Assembly (NCBI RefSeq): GCF_032108445.1
Contig: NZ_CP134876.1
Location: 1,860,001-1,924,000 of the forward strand
Source: Micromonospora halotolerans
Lineage (GTDB): Bacteria > Actinomycetota > Actinomycetes > Mycobacteriales > Micromonosporaceae
Direction: 5' to 3'
DNA: 64,000 nucleotides
Part shown: one piece after another, positions 7,453-16,509 of the stretch
Numbering within the stretch: position 1 is the stretch's first letter
How the letters are laid out: every line of letters starts with the position of its first letter
The notes under the pieces: generated by a model
What the model was told of the DNA's origin: nothing
Seen by the model: only the letters and a program-made list of their open reading frames with translations
Database searches by the model: none
Translations under genes and position numbers: made by a program

Positions 7453-9705
7453 TCAGCCGACCGGGCGGAAGCGCCGCAGCCGGAGACTGTTCGCCACCAC
7501 GAAGACCGACGAGAAAGCCATCGCGGCGCCGGCGATCATCGGGTTGAGCAAGCCCGCGGCGGCCAGCGGCAGGGCGGCCACGTTGTAGGCGAAGGCCCAG
7601 AACAGGTTGCCCTTGATGATCGCGAGGGTCCGGCGGGAGAGCCGGATGGCGTCGACGGCGGCCGTCAGGTCGCCCCGCACCAGGGTCAGGTCGGACGCCT
7701 CGATGGCCACGTCGGTGCCGGTGCCCATAGCCAGCCCCAGGTCGGCCTGGGCGAGCGCGGCGGCGTCGTTGATCCCGTCGCCGACCATGGCCACGGTCCG
7801 CCCCTCACCCTGGAGCCGCTCGACCACCGCCACCTTGTCGGCCGGCAGCACCTCGGCGATCACCTCGTCGATGCCGACCTCGGCGGCCACCGCCTTCGCC
7901 ACGGTGGCGTTGTCGCCGGTGAGCAGCACCGGGGTGAGCCCCAGCTCGCGCAGCCGGGCGACGGCCGCCCGGCTGGTCGGCTTCACCACGTCGGCCACGG
8001 CGAGGACACCGCGGGCCCGGCCGTCCCAGCCGGCCACGACCGCCGTCCGGCCGGCCACCTCCGCGCCGGTCACCGCCCGCACGACCTCCTCGGGTACGTC
8101 GAGACCGCGCTCGCGCAGCAGCCGGAGCCGCCCGACCACCACCTCCCGGCCGTCGATCGTGCCGGTCACGCCGAGGCCCTCGGCGTTGGCGAAGCCGGTC
8201 ACCGCGGGCAGCGGCCCCGCCTCGGCGGCGCCGTCGGCGACGGCGCGGGCGATCGGGTGCTCGGAGGCCCCCTCCAGCGCGCCCGCGAGCCGGAGCAGTT
8301 CGGCGGCGTCCTCGCCCCCGGCCGGCAGCACGTCGACCAGCGTCATCTTCCCGGTGGTGACGGTGCCGGTCTTGTCCAGCACCACGGTGTCGACCTGGCG
8401 GGTGGACTCCAGCACCTCCGGGCCCTTGATCAGGATGCCGAGCTGGGCGCCCCGCCCGGTGCCGACCAGCAGCGCGGTCGGCGTGGCGAGCCCCAGCGCG
8501 CACGGGCAGGCGATGATCAGCACCGCCACCGCGGCGGTGAACGCGGCGGTCGTGCCGCCCCCGGTGCCCAGCCACCAGCCCAGCGTGCCGGCGGCCAGGG
8601 CGATCACGATCGGCACGAAGACGCCGGAGATCCGGTCGGCGAGCCGCTGCACGGCCGCCTTGCCGGTCTGCGCCTGCTCCACCAGCCTCGCCATCTGTGC
8701 GAGCTGGGTGTCGCCGCCGACCCGGGTGGCGCGGACGACCAGCCGGCCGCCGGCGTTGACGGTGGCACCGACCACGGTGTCGCCCGGCGCGACCTCGACC
8801 GGCACGGACTCGCCGGTGAGCATGCTGGCGTCGACCGCCGAGGTCCCCTCGACGACCACGCCGTCCGTGGCGACCTTCTCGCCGGGGCGGACCACGAACC
8901 GGTCGCCGACGACGAGCTGGTCCGCCGGGATCCGGGTCTCCTGCCCGCCGCGCAGCACCGCGACGTCCTTGGCGCCCAGCTCCAGCAGGGCGCGCAGGGC
9001 AGCGCCCGCGGTCCGCTTCGAGCGGGCCTCGAAGTACCGGCCGGCCAGGATGAACACGGTCACCCCGGCGGCGGCCTCCAGGTAGATGTTGCCGGCCCCG
9101 TCGGTGCGGGTGATGTCGAAGCGGAACGCGTGGGTCATGCCGGGCATCCCGGCATCGCCGAGGAAGAGGGCCCAGAGCGACCAGCCGAACGCGGCGAGGG
9201 TGCCGAGCGAGACCAGCGTGTCCATGGTCGCCGCGCCGTGCCGCAGGTTGATCCAGGCGGCCCGGTGGAACGGCAGCCCGCCGTAGACCACGACCGGGGC
9301 GGCCAGGGTCAGCGACAGCCACTGCCAGTAGTCGAACTGCCAGGCCGGCACCATGGCCAGCACGATCACCGGCACGGTCAGCACGGCCGACACCCACAAC
9401 CGGGTACGCAGCCCGCGCAGCTCGTCCACCGGCTCGGCGGGCGCCCCGGCGGCGACCTGCGCGGGCGGCGGCGGGACGACGGCCGTGTAGCCGGTCTTCT
9501 CCACGGTGGCGATCAGCTCGGCCGGGGTGACCTCGTCGGCGTACCGGACGGTGGCCTTCTCGGTGGCGTAGTTGACCGTGGCCTCCACGCCGTCCATCCG
9601 GTTGAGCTTCTTCTCGATCCGGGCGGCGCAGGAGGCGCAGGTCATGCCCCCGATCGCGAGTTCGATCAGGTGCGGCGCGACCGGCAGGGACCTGGCGGAT
9701 GTCAT
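7453..9705 (-). CDS. copA: copper-translocating P-type ATPase CopA
   Basis: A 750-residue P1B-type ATPase exporting Cu(I) across the cytoplasmic membrane. It has an N-terminal heavy-metal domain with GMTCASC (Cys23 and Cys26), eight predicted membrane helices, actuator TGES at 297-300, the CPC metal site at 400-402, the phosphorylated DKTGT at 444-448, the HP motif at 483-484 and hinge GDGINDA at 642-648. The CPC motif plus a single CxxC domain indicates Cu(I)/Ag(I). Neighbours reinforce this: CopZ, an exported His-rich protein and CsoR. Expression is probably controlled by CsoR through the operator near 11018. Confidence 0.96.
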   Translation of the reverse strand: MTSARSLPVAPHLIELAIGGMTCASCAARIEKKLNRMDGVEATVNYATEKATVRYADEVTPAELIATVEKTGYTAVVPPPPAQVAAGAPAEPVDELRGLRTRLWVSAVLTVPVIVLAMVPAWQFDYWQWLSLTLAAPVVVYGGLPFHRAAWINLRHGAATMDTLVSLGTLAAFGWSLWALFLGDAGMPGMTHAFRFDITRTDGAGNIYLEAAAGVTVFILAGRYFEARSKRTAGAALRALLELGAKDVAVLRGGQETRIPADQLVVGDRFVVRPGEKVATDGVVVEGTSAVDASMLTGESVPVEVAPGDTVVGATVNAGGRLVVRATRVGGDTQLAQMARLVEQAQTGKAAVQRLADRISGVFVPIVIALAAGTLGWWLGTGGGTTAAFTAAVAVLIIACPCALGLATPTALLVGTGRGAQLGILIKGPEVLESTRQVDTVVLDKTGTVTTGKMTLVDVLPAGGEDAAELLRLAGALEGASEHPIARAVADGAAEAGPLPAVTGFANAEGLGVTGTIDGREVVVGRLRLLRERGLDVPEEVVRAVTGAEVAGRTAVVAGWDGRARGVLAVADVVKPTSRAAVARLRELGLTPVLLTGDNATVAKAVAAEVGIDEVIAEVLPADKVAVVERLQGEGRTVAMVGDGINDAAALAQADLGLAMGTGTDVAIEASDLTLVRGDLTAAVDAIRLSRRTLAIIKGNLFWAFAYNVAALPLAAAGLLNPMIAGAAMAFSSVFVVANSLRLRRFRPVG

Positions 9706-9719
9706 CTCGTCACCTCCGG

Positions 9720-10700
9720 TCAGCTGTGCCCGTGCCCGGGAGCGCCGTGGTCGGCGTCCGGGGTCGGTGCGGTCGTGGGGGCCGGCGCGGCGGGCGCCGG
9801 CGTGGCCTGGTCCCCGGCCAGCACGGTGAACTCGGCGGTGTGCACCGCGTCGCCGTGCCGGAAGTCCAGGTAGAGACGGTACGCGCCGGACGAGGGCACC
9901 TCGGCGGCGAAGGTGACCGCCGGTCCGGCCGGGGTCCGCCCGTCGCCGGGCGCGCCCTCCGGGTGCACGTGCAGGTACGCCAGGTCGCCCTGGCGCAGCG
10001 CCACCAGGTGCCCGTACGCCCCGAGGTAGGGCTGGAGGTCGGTGACGGGCCGGCCGTCCCGGCTGACGGTCAGGGTGAGCCGGCTGGTCCGACCGGGCTG
10101 TGGGGCGCCGGTGAGGGTGACCGTGTAGCCGTCGACCGTGGTGCGGGTCACCGGCGCGGGCAGCGGCCGGTGCTCCAGGGCGCCGGGGACGGTGACGTCG
10201 ACCCCGAGGGTGAGCGGCTCGCCGCCGGTCGGGGTGAAGTCGGCGAACGCCCGCCAGACGCCGGCTCCGGCGAGCGGCGAGGCGACCCGCCAGGTGCCGT
10301 CGGCGGCCAGCTCCGGGTGGACGTGCCGGAAGCCGGAGAGGTCGCGGCGGGCCACGATCAGGTGCATGCGCTTGTCGTGGGCCACGTCGTAGCGGGTGAC
10401 GGGCCGTCCGTCCGGGCCGGTGATCCGGAAGGCGAACTCGCCCGCGGGGGCGGTCACCGGCTGGAGCGTGTAGCCGTGGTCGGAGACGAGCAGCCCGCCG
10501 GGCAGGTGGGCGGTGGCGGTGGCCGCGTGGCCCCCGTCACCGTGGTCGGTTCCGCCGGAGTCGTGGCCGGCGTCGGTGGCGTCGTGGCGGGTCTCGACGG
10601 CCGGGGTGACGGGGCCGGCCAGGTGGCCGACCCCGTACGCCGTGCCGAACACCGCCGCGAGCCCGAGGGCGAAGCCGCTCAGCTTCGTCGCCGTGTTCAT
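9720..10700 (-). CDS. exported His-rich protein of the copper operon
   Basis: A 326-residue protein ([14 protein letters not shown]) with an N-terminal membrane anchor or signal segment at about 5-30, a His/Asp-rich stretch at about 38-65, two beta-rich regions with HVHPE motifs (FRHVHPEL and YLHVHPEG) and a His-rich tail ([12 protein letters not shown]). I do not know a named family; similar proteins accompany copA in actinobacteria. An extracytoplasmic copper-binding role is inferred from the histidines and from its place between copA (14 bases downstream) and copZ (upstream). The start is the ATG at 10700; longer readings from 11018 cross copZ. Confidence 0.75.
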   Translation of the reverse strand: MNTATKLSGFALGLAAVFGTAYGVGHLAGPVTPAVETRHDATDAGHDSGGTDHGDGGHAATATAHLPGGLLVSDHGYTLQPVTAPAGEFAFRITGPDGRPVTRYDVAHDKRMHLIVARRDLSGFRHVHPELAADGTWRVASPLAGAGVWRAFADFTPTGGEPLTLGVDVTVPGALEHRPLPAPVTRTTVDGYTVTLTGAPQPGRTSRLTLTVSRDGRPVTDLQPYLGAYGHLVALRQGDLAYLHVHPEGAPGDGRTPAGPAVTFAAEVPSSGAYRLYLDFRHGDAVHTAEFTVLAGDQATPAPAAPAPTTAPTPDADHGAPGHGHS

Positions 10701-10735
10701 CGGGGTACCTCGGTTCCTTCGGGTCCGCGGACCCG

Positions 10736-10945
10736 TCACGCCCCGACGAGGTCGTAACCGGCCTCGTCGACGGCGGCGCGGACGGTGTCCGTGTCCAGCG
10801 GGCTCTGACTGGTGACGGTGACCCGGCCGGAGGCCAGGTCGACCTGGACGTCGGTGACGCCCGGCAGTGCGCTCACCTCGGCGCTGACCGAGTTGACGCA
10901 GTGCCCGCAGGTCATGCCCTGCACCTGGTACGTGGTGGTGACCAT
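10736..10945 (-). CDS. copZ: copper chaperone CopZ (HMA domain)
   Basis: A 69-residue single heavy-metal-associated domain with GMTCGHC (Cys13 and Cys16) and the ferredoxin-like beta-alpha-beta pattern ending in AGYDL. It binds Cu(I) in the cytosol and passes it to the CopA N-terminal domain. It is first gene of the copZ, His-rich protein, copA operon and diverges from csoR across a 102-base gap holding the CsoR operator. Confidence 0.93.
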   Translation of the reverse strand: MVTTTYQVQGMTCGHCVNSVSAEVSALPGVTDVQVDLASGRVTVTSQSPLDTDTVRAAVDEAGYDLVGA

Positions 10946-11017
10946 CGCGCTTCTTCCCTTCCGCCGCTGTCGTTACCGTTACCCGGTGGGGGTATCGGCC
11001 ACGAGACGACCGTACCA

Positions 11018-11032
11018 TACCCCCGAGGGGTA
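11018..11032. promoter_or_regulatory. CsoR operator (copper box)
   Basis: A 15-base palindrome TACCCC-CGA-GGGGTA in the copZ/csoR divergent intergenic region. A related GGTGGGGGTAT lies at 10984-10994, nearer copZ. G/C tracts flanked by TA are typical of CsoR/RicR sites. Position and neighbours support autoregulation of csoR and copper-induced expression of the copZ-copA operon. Confidence 0.75.
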
Positions 11033-11047
11033 CGCTATCCTTGCGTC

Positions 11048-11347
11048 ATGACCGCACCGACGACCCCGACCCGGGGCTACACCGCCAGCAAGGACCAGCT
11101 CCTCGCGCGGCTCCGCCGTATCGAGGGCCAGGTTCGCGGCATCGAGAAGATGGTCGAGGACGACCGTTACTGCATCGACGTGCTGACCCAGATCTCCGCC
11201 ATCCAGGCCGCGCTGGACAAGGTGGGCCTCGGCCTGCTCGACGGGCACGCCCGGCACTGCATGCACGAGGGCGCCGCCGAGGGCCGCGCCGACGAGATGG
11301 CCACCGAGATGATGGCCGCCGTGGGCCGCCTCATGAAGCGAGGCTGA
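11048..11347 (+). CDS. csoR: copper-sensing repressor CsoR
   Basis: A 99-residue all-helical DUF156 (CsoR/RcnR) repressor. The Cu(I) ligand set is present: Cys42, His67 and Cys71, with the same 25- and 4-residue spacing as in mycobacterial CsoR. The usual opening QLLARLRRIEGQVRGI is seen. Apo-CsoR binds its operator and releases it when copper binds. The start is the ATG at 11048; an operator-like palindrome ends 15 bases before it, so autoregulation is expected. It is divergent from the copper export operon. Confidence 0.95.
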   Translation: MTAPTTPTRGYTASKDQLLARLRRIEGQVRGIEKMVEDDRYCIDVLTQISAIQAALDKVGLGLLDGHARHCMHEGAAEGRADEMATEMMAAVGRLMKRG

Positions 11348-11589
11348 CCGGCCGGTCGGACGGCCTCGGCGGTCGCCGGACCGGCGCGCCGGCGGGCGGG
11401 TCCGGCGCCGCGGGGAGCACGCAGGCCGCATGGTGACACTCCGCAGCGTGACGGCGGATCTGAAACGCGATCCTGGTCACGCAGGGCGAGGACGAATTCT
11501 CGCTATTGGTCGGCTTCCGGACGTAGAACACCGGGAGGACTCTCGGGTAACCTCGCTGCCGGTCACCGCCGAAGGCGCGCACCGGCGCC
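11348..11589. other. intergenic region upstream of the riboswitch
   Basis: No credible coding sequence on either strand. It contains less G+C-rich patches (for example GAATTCTCGCTATTGG near 11500) that may include the promoter of the riboswitch-controlled gene, and a GGGAGGACTCTCGGGT stretch near 11533. No clear terminator for csoR was found. Confidence 0.4.
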
Positions 11590-11712
11590 AGCGGTGCCGC
11601 CGCCCAATCGCCCGCGGGCGAGCCGGGGAACCAGGTACATGGGGTGAATCCGCGCGAGCGGTAGGGGCCACTTCCGTCCCGAACCCGTCAGCTAACCCGG
11701 TCGGCGGCCGAC
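11590..11712 (+). ncRNA. ydaO/yuaA-type c-di-AMP riboswitch
   Basis: The leader of the next gene carries the conserved blocks of this riboswitch in order: GCCGGGGAACCA (11622-11633), GGGGTGAATCCG (11641-11652), GTAGGG (11661-11666) and CCGAACCCGTCAGCTAACC (about 11679-11697), then a GGTCGGC closing strand. The class senses cyclic di-AMP and in actinobacteria usually lies before genes for cell-wall hydrolases and resuscitation-promoting factors; binding generally turns the gene off. The ribosome-binding site GAAGGGA follows within 20 bases. The 5' boundary is approximate. Confidence 0.9.
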
Positions 11713-11725
11713 GGAAGGGAACACT

Positions 11726-12745
11726 GTGACGGCACCCCTGCGCCGCTGGCTGACCCCCGTGGTGGCCGTGCTGGGCGCGCTCACCGTGCTGGTGGGGCCG
11801 ACCCCGGCGACGGCCGCTCCGAGCACCCCCACCCCCTCGGGGCATTCCGAGGAGGAGGACGACCCCCTCATCACCGAGGCCATCGACGCCGCCAACCGGG
11901 CCTACCTCCAGGCCAAGGCGAAGCTCGACACGTCCCGTAAGCGCCAGCTCCAACTCGCCCTCGAGGTGAAGGCGGCACAGAGCGAGCTCGACGCGCTGAG
12001 CCCGCAGGTGGCCCAGATCGCCGCGCAGTCCTACCGGACCGGCCGGATGGGCGCCATGGCCATGCTGATGGAGAGCAACACGCCGGACTCGTTCGTCCGG
12101 CGGGCGGCCGCCCTCGACGAGCTGAACCTGCTGAACTCGCAGAAGCTCGCCGCCATCAACGCCGCGAAGAACCGCGCCGAGCAGGCCAAGATCGCGCTCG
12201 ACATCGAGGTCCGCGAGCAGGAGAAGCAGAAGAACGCGATGGCCCGCGAGAAGGCCGAGACGGAGAAGGCGCTGAAGCTGGTCGGTGGGATCGGCTTCAC
12301 CGGCGGCCTGGTCTCGGCCACCTCGCCGGTCGCCCGCGTCGGCCCCGGCCGCACCTCGGACGGCGACTGGAAGCCGGAGTCGTGCAGCGAGAACGACCCG
12401 ACCACCTCGGGCTGCGTCACCCCGCGCACGCTGCACGCGTACAAGGAGGTCAAGCGGGCCGGCTTCAACCGCTTCGTGGGCTGCCACCGGAACGGCGGGC
12501 CGTTCGAGCACCCGAAGGGCCGCGCCTGCGACTGGTCGTTGCAGAAGAGCGGCTTCTCCTCGTGGCGCACGAAGGACCAGCGGATGTACGGCAACAACGT
12601 CGCCGCCTTCCTCATCCGCAACGCGGACCGGCTCGGCATCTATTACGTGATCTGGAACCGGCAGATCTGGTTCCCGGCCACCGGCTGGAAGTCCTACAGC
12701 GGGCCCTCCGACCACACCGACCACGTGCACATGTCGCTGCTCTGA
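11726..12745 (+). CDS. exported coiled-coil cell-wall protein under c-di-AMP riboswitch
   Basis: A 339-residue protein. GTG start, then a signal peptide (about 1-30, ending ATAAPS). A long coiled coil spans about 50-180 (rich in Ala, Lys and Glu). The C-terminal domain (about 215-339) contains CDWS, conserved cysteines (ESCSEN, GCVTP, GCHRN, RACDW) and SGPSDHTDHVHMSLL. The final His/Asp pattern recalls peptidoglycan peptidases such as LAS-type enzymes and the ARB-07466-like domain, but the catalytic assignment is inferred. The riboswitch ahead of it supports a peptidoglycan role, since c-di-AMP switches often control such genes. Confidence 0.82.
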   Translation: MTAPLRRWLTPVVAVLGALTVLVGPTPATAAPSTPTPSGHSEEEDDPLITEAIDAANRAYLQAKAKLDTSRKRQLQLALEVKAAQSELDALSPQVAQIAAQSYRTGRMGAMAMLMESNTPDSFVRRAAALDELNLLNSQKLAAINAAKNRAEQAKIALDIEVREQEKQKNAMAREKAETEKALKLVGGIGFTGGLVSATSPVARVGPGRTSDGDWKPESCSENDPTTSGCVTPRTLHAYKEVKRAGFNRFVGCHRNGGPFEHPKGRACDWSLQKSGFSSWRTKDQRMYGNNVAAFLIRNADRLGIYYVIWNRQIWFPATGWKSYSGPSDHTDHVHMSLL

Positions 12746-12760
12746 CGACGTACGCCGAAA

Positions 12761-12791
12761 GGGGCCGGCCCGCGACGCGCGGGCCGGCCCC
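12761..12791. terminator. bidirectional terminator hairpin
   Basis: A 14-base perfect stem (GGGGCCGGCCCGCG) with an ACG loop, flanked by AAA on the left and TTC on the right, between two convergent genes. Confidence 0.85.
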
Positions 12792-12812
12792 TTCGACGTT
12801 TCCTGACCGCCG

Positions 12813-13481
12813 TCAGTTGGCGAGCGCCGGGTCCGCGGGCGCGGCCGGGGCGGGCACCGCACCGGCCGGGGCCGGGGCCGGGGCCTGGGCCACCGTGCGC
12901 ACCTCGCCCGCGCTGAGCCGGTACGACAGGCCGGCCACCAGGCACCGCCCGGCGGCCACCTCGTCGGCGAGGACGGTGGACCGGGCGAGCAGCGCCTCCA
13001 CGGTCTGCGCGATGTGGATGTCGATTATCCCGTCGAGGTCCTCGACGCCCTCCCGGCCGGCCCGGAGCAGGCTGGGCGCGACGGCGTCCACCACCGCGCC
13101 GAGGTGCCCGGACGGCGACGTGCCGGTGCGGACCGCCTCGCGGGCGGCCTGGACCGCGCCGCACGAGTCGTGGCCGAGGACCACCACGAGCGGGGTGCCC
13201 AGCACGGTCACCGCGTACTCGACGCTGCCGAGCACCTCGGGGCCGGCGGTGTGGCCGGCGGTGCGGACCACGAAGAGGTCACCGAGGCCCCGGTCGAAGA
13301 TGATCTCGGCGGCGAGCCGCGAGTCGGAGCACCCGACGATCACGGCGAACGGGTGCTGGCCGTCGGCGACCGCCGCCCGGTGCCCGGCGTCCTGGTTGGG
13401 ATGGCGCGGGGCGCCGGTGACGAACCGGTGGTTACCGGCGTAGAGCTCGGCGAGCGCCTGCTCGGGAGTGGTCGGCGGCAC
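12813..13481 (-). CDS. beta-carbonic anhydrase
   Basis: A 222-residue cytosolic enzyme interconverting CO2 and bicarbonate. Zinc ligands Cys51, His104 and Cys107 lie in GCSDSR and GHDSCGA, with the Asp53/Arg55 dyad next to the first cysteine, as in plant-type beta enzymes. The C-terminal about 30 residues are an Ala/Pro-rich tail (APAPAPAGAVPAPAAP) beyond the usual domain. The start is GTG. It is convergent with the exported cell-wall gene and unlinked to other metabolic genes. Confidence 0.94.
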   Translation of the reverse strand: MPPTTPEQALAELYAGNHRFVTGAPRHPNQDAGHRAAVADGQHPFAVIVGCSDSRLAAEIIFDRGLGDLFVVRTAGHTAGPEVLGSVEYAVTVLGTPLVVVLGHDSCGAVQAAREAVRTGTSPSGHLGAVVDAVAPSLLRAGREGVEDLDGIIDIHIAQTVEALLARSTVLADEVAAGRCLVAGLSYRLSAGEVRTVAQAPAPAPAGAVPAPAAPADPALAN

Positions 13482-13675
13482 TGATCCTCACCTCGTCCTC
13501 GCGCAAAAACGCCCTGGTCAGCCGGCCGGCGACGGAGGCGGCCTCGGCACCCACGGTCACACGCAGTCCAAGGTACGTCAAGATTTACGTGATACGGATT
13601 TCATACGTCCGTCCGATCTTGACGGCGCCCCCGGGCGGCCGCCTCGACAGGACCGGGACACGCGGGGGCCATACC

Positions 13676-14017
13676 ATGACCATCATGGCGACGACACCAG
13701 GTGAGAAAGGCAGCGGCCGGAACTGGACCTTCCTCACCAACCACGGGCACGTGCTCCTGGCCATCGCCCGTAACCCCACCGCCCGGCTGCGGGACGTGGC
13801 CGACGAGGTGGGGGTCACCGAGCGGGCCGCCCAGGCGATCGTCGCCGACCTGGAGGCCGGCGGCTACCTCCGCCGCACCCGGGTGGGCCGCCGCAACGAG
13901 TACACGGTCAACCCGAACGGGCACTTCCGGCACCCGGCCGAGGCCGACCAGCAGGTGGGTGCCCTCCTCGCCCTCTTCACCGCCGAGCCGCTCGCGGAGC
14001 CGGCGACCGGAAGCTGA
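13676..14017 (+). CDS. winged-helix transcriptional regulator
   Basis: A 113-residue protein with an MarR/ArsR-like winged helix: NHGHVLLAIARNPTARL, the helix pair DVADEVGVTERAAQAIVADL, then the wing GGYLRRTRVGRRNEYTVN. No metal-binding cysteines or effector domain are seen, so the signal is unknown. Two in-frame ATGs (13676 and 13685) are possible starts; neither has a strong ribosome-binding site. The 5' region contains an unusually A/T-rich patch (about 13580-13612) likely to hold the promoter. It sits upstream of mycP on the same strand, with 58 bases between. Confidence 0.8.
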   Translation: MTIMATTPGEKGSGRNWTFLTNHGHVLLAIARNPTARLRDVADEVGVTERAAQAIVADLEAGGYLRRTRVGRRNEYTVNPNGHFRHPAEADQQVGALLALFTAEPLAEPATGS

Positions 14018-14075
14018 CCGCGTCCCGCGTACGCCCGTCACCGCACGGACGGCACGACGACGGTAATCTCACCGC

Positions 14076-15314
14076 GTGCGCGACAGCTTGCGGCCGGACG
14101 GGACGACAGAGCGCGTCCGGACCGGACACCGGACCCGATCCGTCCTCTCCGGAGCGGCGGTGGCCGCGCTGCTCGGCGGCGTGCTGGCGGTGCCCGCGCC
14201 CGCCGTGGCGGCCCCCAAGTGCGGCCCGCCCGGCGGCCCCGCCCCGACCGAGCCGCCCTGGGCGCTCAACCGGCTCGACCCGGCCGGGGCCTGGCGGGTC
14301 ACCAAGGGGCAGGGGGTCACCGTCGCGGTCATCGACTCCGGCGTCTCCCCCACCCACCCGCTGCTGCGCGGCCGGGTGCTCCCCGGTGAGGACTTCAACC
14401 ATCTCGAGAAGTTCGACGGCCAGTGCGACCAGGTCGGCCACGGCACCCTGATCGCGGGCATCATCGCCGGCCGGGAGGGCACCGGCGCGCCGTACACCGG
14501 GATCGCGCCGGAGGCGAAGATCCTGCCGGTCCGGGTGCTGGCCGACAACCAGAAGGCCTTCGACGAGTCCATCCCGGCCGAGATCGGCAAGGCCATCCGA
14601 TGGGCGGTCGACCACGGGGCCGACGTGATCAACCTGTCTCTGGTGACGCTCGACGACCCGGCGCTGCGGCAGGCCGTCGACTACGCGCTCGGCAAGAACG
14701 TGATCCTGGTGGCCGCCGCCGGCAACCGGCAGGAGAACCAGCAGGACCAGCCGGCGTACCCGGCCTCGTACCCGGGGGTCGTCGCGGTCGCCGGCGTGGA
14801 CGAGAGCGGCGGGCACGTCGGCAGCTCGGTCACCGGCAACTATGTGGACATCGCCGCGCCCGGGCTGAACATCGTCGGCCCGGCCCCGGACGGCACCGGC
14901 TACCGCGCCGAACCGCAGGGCGGCACCAGCTTCGCCACCGGGTACGTCTCCGGCGTCGCCGCACTGGTGCGGGCCGCCCACCCGGACCTCAGCCCGAAGG
15001 ACGTGGCGTTCCGGCTCACCTGCACCGCCGACAACCCGCCCGACGGCCACAACGCCCTGGTCGGTTACGGGGTGGTCAACCCGTACCGGGCTGTGACGAG
15101 CCTGCTGGGCACCCGCAGCGACCCGCCGCTGGGCGCGATGTCGGCGCCCGCGCCGCACGACGACCCGCTGGCGTGGCAGCGCACCGTGGCGATCTGGGCG
15201 GCCGTGATCGGCGCGGTGCTGGCCGGGGTCCTGCTGGCGCTGCGGCCGATCCTCGTGCGAGGCCGCCGGCGCGGCTGGCGCCCCGGCCGGCGCAGCGCAC
15301 CGCAGGACGCCTGA
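14076..15314 (+). CDS. mycP: mycosin, type VII secretion subtilase
   Basis: A 412-residue membrane-bound serine protease of the S8 family. It has a signal peptide (about 20-46), catalytic triad Asp87 (VAVIDSG), His122 (GHGT) and Ser285 (GGTSFATG), and oxyanion Asn in AAAGNRQ. A C-terminal membrane helix at about 367-390 is followed by a basic cytoplasmic tail, the standard mycosin architecture. MycP is needed for ESX secretion and stabilises the membrane complex. GTG start. It is convergent with the WXG100 genes and marks one end of the ESX locus. Confidence 0.95.
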   Translation: MRDSLRPDGTTERVRTGHRTRSVLSGAAVAALLGGVLAVPAPAVAAPKCGPPGGPAPTEPPWALNRLDPAGAWRVTKGQGVTVAVIDSGVSPTHPLLRGRVLPGEDFNHLEKFDGQCDQVGHGTLIAGIIAGREGTGAPYTGIAPEAKILPVRVLADNQKAFDESIPAEIGKAIRWAVDHGADVINLSLVTLDDPALRQAVDYALGKNVILVAAAGNRQENQQDQPAYPASYPGVVAVAGVDESGGHVGSSVTGNYVDIAAPGLNIVGPAPDGTGYRAEPQGGTSFATGYVSGVAALVRAAHPDLSPKDVAFRLTCTADNPPDGHNALVGYGVVNPYRAVTSLLGTRSDPPLGAMSAPAPHDDPLAWQRTVAIWAAVIGAVLAGVLLALRPILVRGRRRGWRPGRRSAPQDA

Positions 15315-15317
15315 ACA

Positions 15318-15345
15318 CCCGGGTCCGGCTCACGCCGGACCCGGG
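15318..15345. terminator. hairpin between mycP and esx genes
   Basis: A 12-base perfect stem (CCCGGGTCCGGC) with a 4-base TCAC loop, four bases after the mycP stop. It probably serves both convergent transcripts. Confidence 0.8.
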
Positions 15346-15410
15346 CCGGAAAAGCACCACGGCCCCGACCCCGGCGTGAGCCGGAGCGGAGCCGCAGCGG
15401 ATCGGTCGGG

Positions 15411-15689
15411 TCAGCCCCAGACCTTCGAGTTGCTCATCTCGGTGGTCATGTAGTTCTCGCGTGCGATGCCCACCGCACCGCCGATGTCGTTCAGGACCTT
15501 GTTGATGTCCCGCACGGCGGCGTCCCACTGAGCCTGGTGCTGCTCGTAGGCCACGCGGTCCTGGCCCTCCCACTCGAGCTTCGTCAGCATCGAGCGCAGC
15601 GTGTCCAGCTTCTCGTCGATGGTCCGCGAGATGGCCTGCATCTGCTGGTTGCTGCTCTCGAGGACAGCGTAGTCAACCTTGATGCTCAT
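15411..15689 (-). CDS. WXG100 protein (EsxA-like)
   Basis: A 92-residue helical-hairpin protein of the ESAT-6 family with W40-E41-G42 between two helices (KLEWEGQDR). The start is MSIKVDYA, behind a GAGGAGGA ribosome-binding site; a longer upstream reading overlaps the neighbouring esx gene and is rejected. It should form a heterodimer with the product of the gene 28 bases upstream and be exported by the ESX machine as its main small substrate. Confidence 0.92.
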   Translation of the reverse strand: MSIKVDYAVLESSNQQMQAISRTIDEKLDTLRSMLTKLEWEGQDRVAYEQHQAQWDAAVRDINKVLNDIGGAVGIARENYMTTEMSNSKVWG

Positions 15690-15717
15690 CGATTCCTCCT
15701 CTGCCTGTCTTCGCGGA

Positions 15718-16026
15718 TCACGGGTTGAGAGCAGAGTGGAACTTGTCCAGCATCTGCTGCTGCTCTTCGTCGTTGACCTGGTGCGTCGTGCCGGACTTGT
15801 CAAGCAGGTCGGCGATGTTGTCCATCGCCGTCAGCAGCTTGTTCGTGTCCTCGTTCCAACGCAGCATCAGGTTCTGGAAACCCGTGGACGCCCCGCCCTT
15901 CCAGGCCATGGCCAGGTCGTCGACGACGTTCCACAGTTTCTTCAGCTCACCGTCGACGTCGCTGCGCGTGGACCGCACGTCACTCGCGGCGGTGTGCAGG
16001 CTCGCTGCACTGACCTCGAACGCCAT
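15718..16026 (-). CDS. WXG100 protein (EsxB-like)
   Basis: A 102-residue protein with W42-K43-G44 (MAWKGGAS) in a helix-turn-helix fold. It is the longer partner and first in the two-gene esx pair, so it corresponds to the EsxB/CFP-10 position. The C-terminal tail (NDEEQQQMLDKFHSALNP) may contain the secretion signal; the classical YxxxD/E motif is not obvious. It is upstream of, and presumably co-transcribed with, the EsxA-like gene. Confidence 0.92.
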   Translation of the reverse strand: MAFEVSAASLHTAASDVRSTRSDVDGELKKLWNVVDDLAMAWKGGASTGFQNLMLRWNEDTNKLLTAMDNIADLLDKSGTTHQVNDEEQQQMLDKFHSALNP

Positions 16027-16230
16027 GCTTCACACCCTTCCGTCATCTCTGTGGCGGCGGATCCGCCGCGCCCCTCCCCCGCGGCAAGGCGTACACACCC
16101 CACCGACGGACACTTCAATCGAACCGTAGCGGACGACGTCCAATCCGCGCAGCCCTGCTTCCCCATGGCGCACAACGCCGTCCGGCGAACAGACCGTACG
16201 ACGTGGACGGTCGCGCCCGCCAGCGGCCGG

Positions 16231-16491
16231 TCAGGACGGCCGTCGATACGTCCGGACGTGCATCACCACGCCGAAGACCAGCACCACCGCAAGCAGCGCC
16301 ACGAACAGCCACAGCACCGGCTTGTCGACCGCCCGGTCGAGCACCACCGGGATCAGCGCCGCGACGCCGGTGAGCAACACCACTTCGCCGGCCCGCTTCG
16401 CCCACGCGGCGCGGGACAGCTGGGCGACCAGCGCCAGCCCGAGGAAGACCGGCACGGTCACCAGGAAGTACACGAAGAGCACCAAGGTCAC
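16231..16491 (-). CDS. small three-helix membrane protein of ESX cassette
   Basis: An 86-residue protein (GTG start, upstream GGAAGGGG) with three hydrophobic helices at about 3-25, 36-53 and 58-80, and a short basic tail. No family is recognised. It follows the 241-residue membrane protein by 18 bases, at the end of a YbaB/WXG cassette in the ESX locus. By position it corresponds to where an immunity or accessory protein would sit, but this is not shown by its sequence. Confidence 0.7.
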   Translation of the reverse strand: MTLVLFVYFLVTVPVFLGLALVAQLSRAAWAKRAGEVVLLTGVAALIPVVLDRAVDKPVLWLFVALLAVVLVFGVVMHVRTYRRPS

Positions 16492-16509
16492 CCCGGACCC
16501 CTTCCGCCG

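Noticed and set aside
6718..9873. Open frame of about 1050 codons antisense to copA and csbD.
   Set aside because: Same artefact: low-complexity translation, with strong CopA motifs on the other strand.
10701..11018. N-terminal extension of the His-rich copper protein.
   Set aside because: It would overlap copZ in another frame; the ATG at 10700 gives a proper signal-type N-terminus.
13575..13612. Operator palindrome in the A/T-rich patch before the winged-helix gene.
   Set aside because: ACGT elements repeat (TTACGTGATACGG, TCATACGTCC) but no convincing symmetric site could be drawn.
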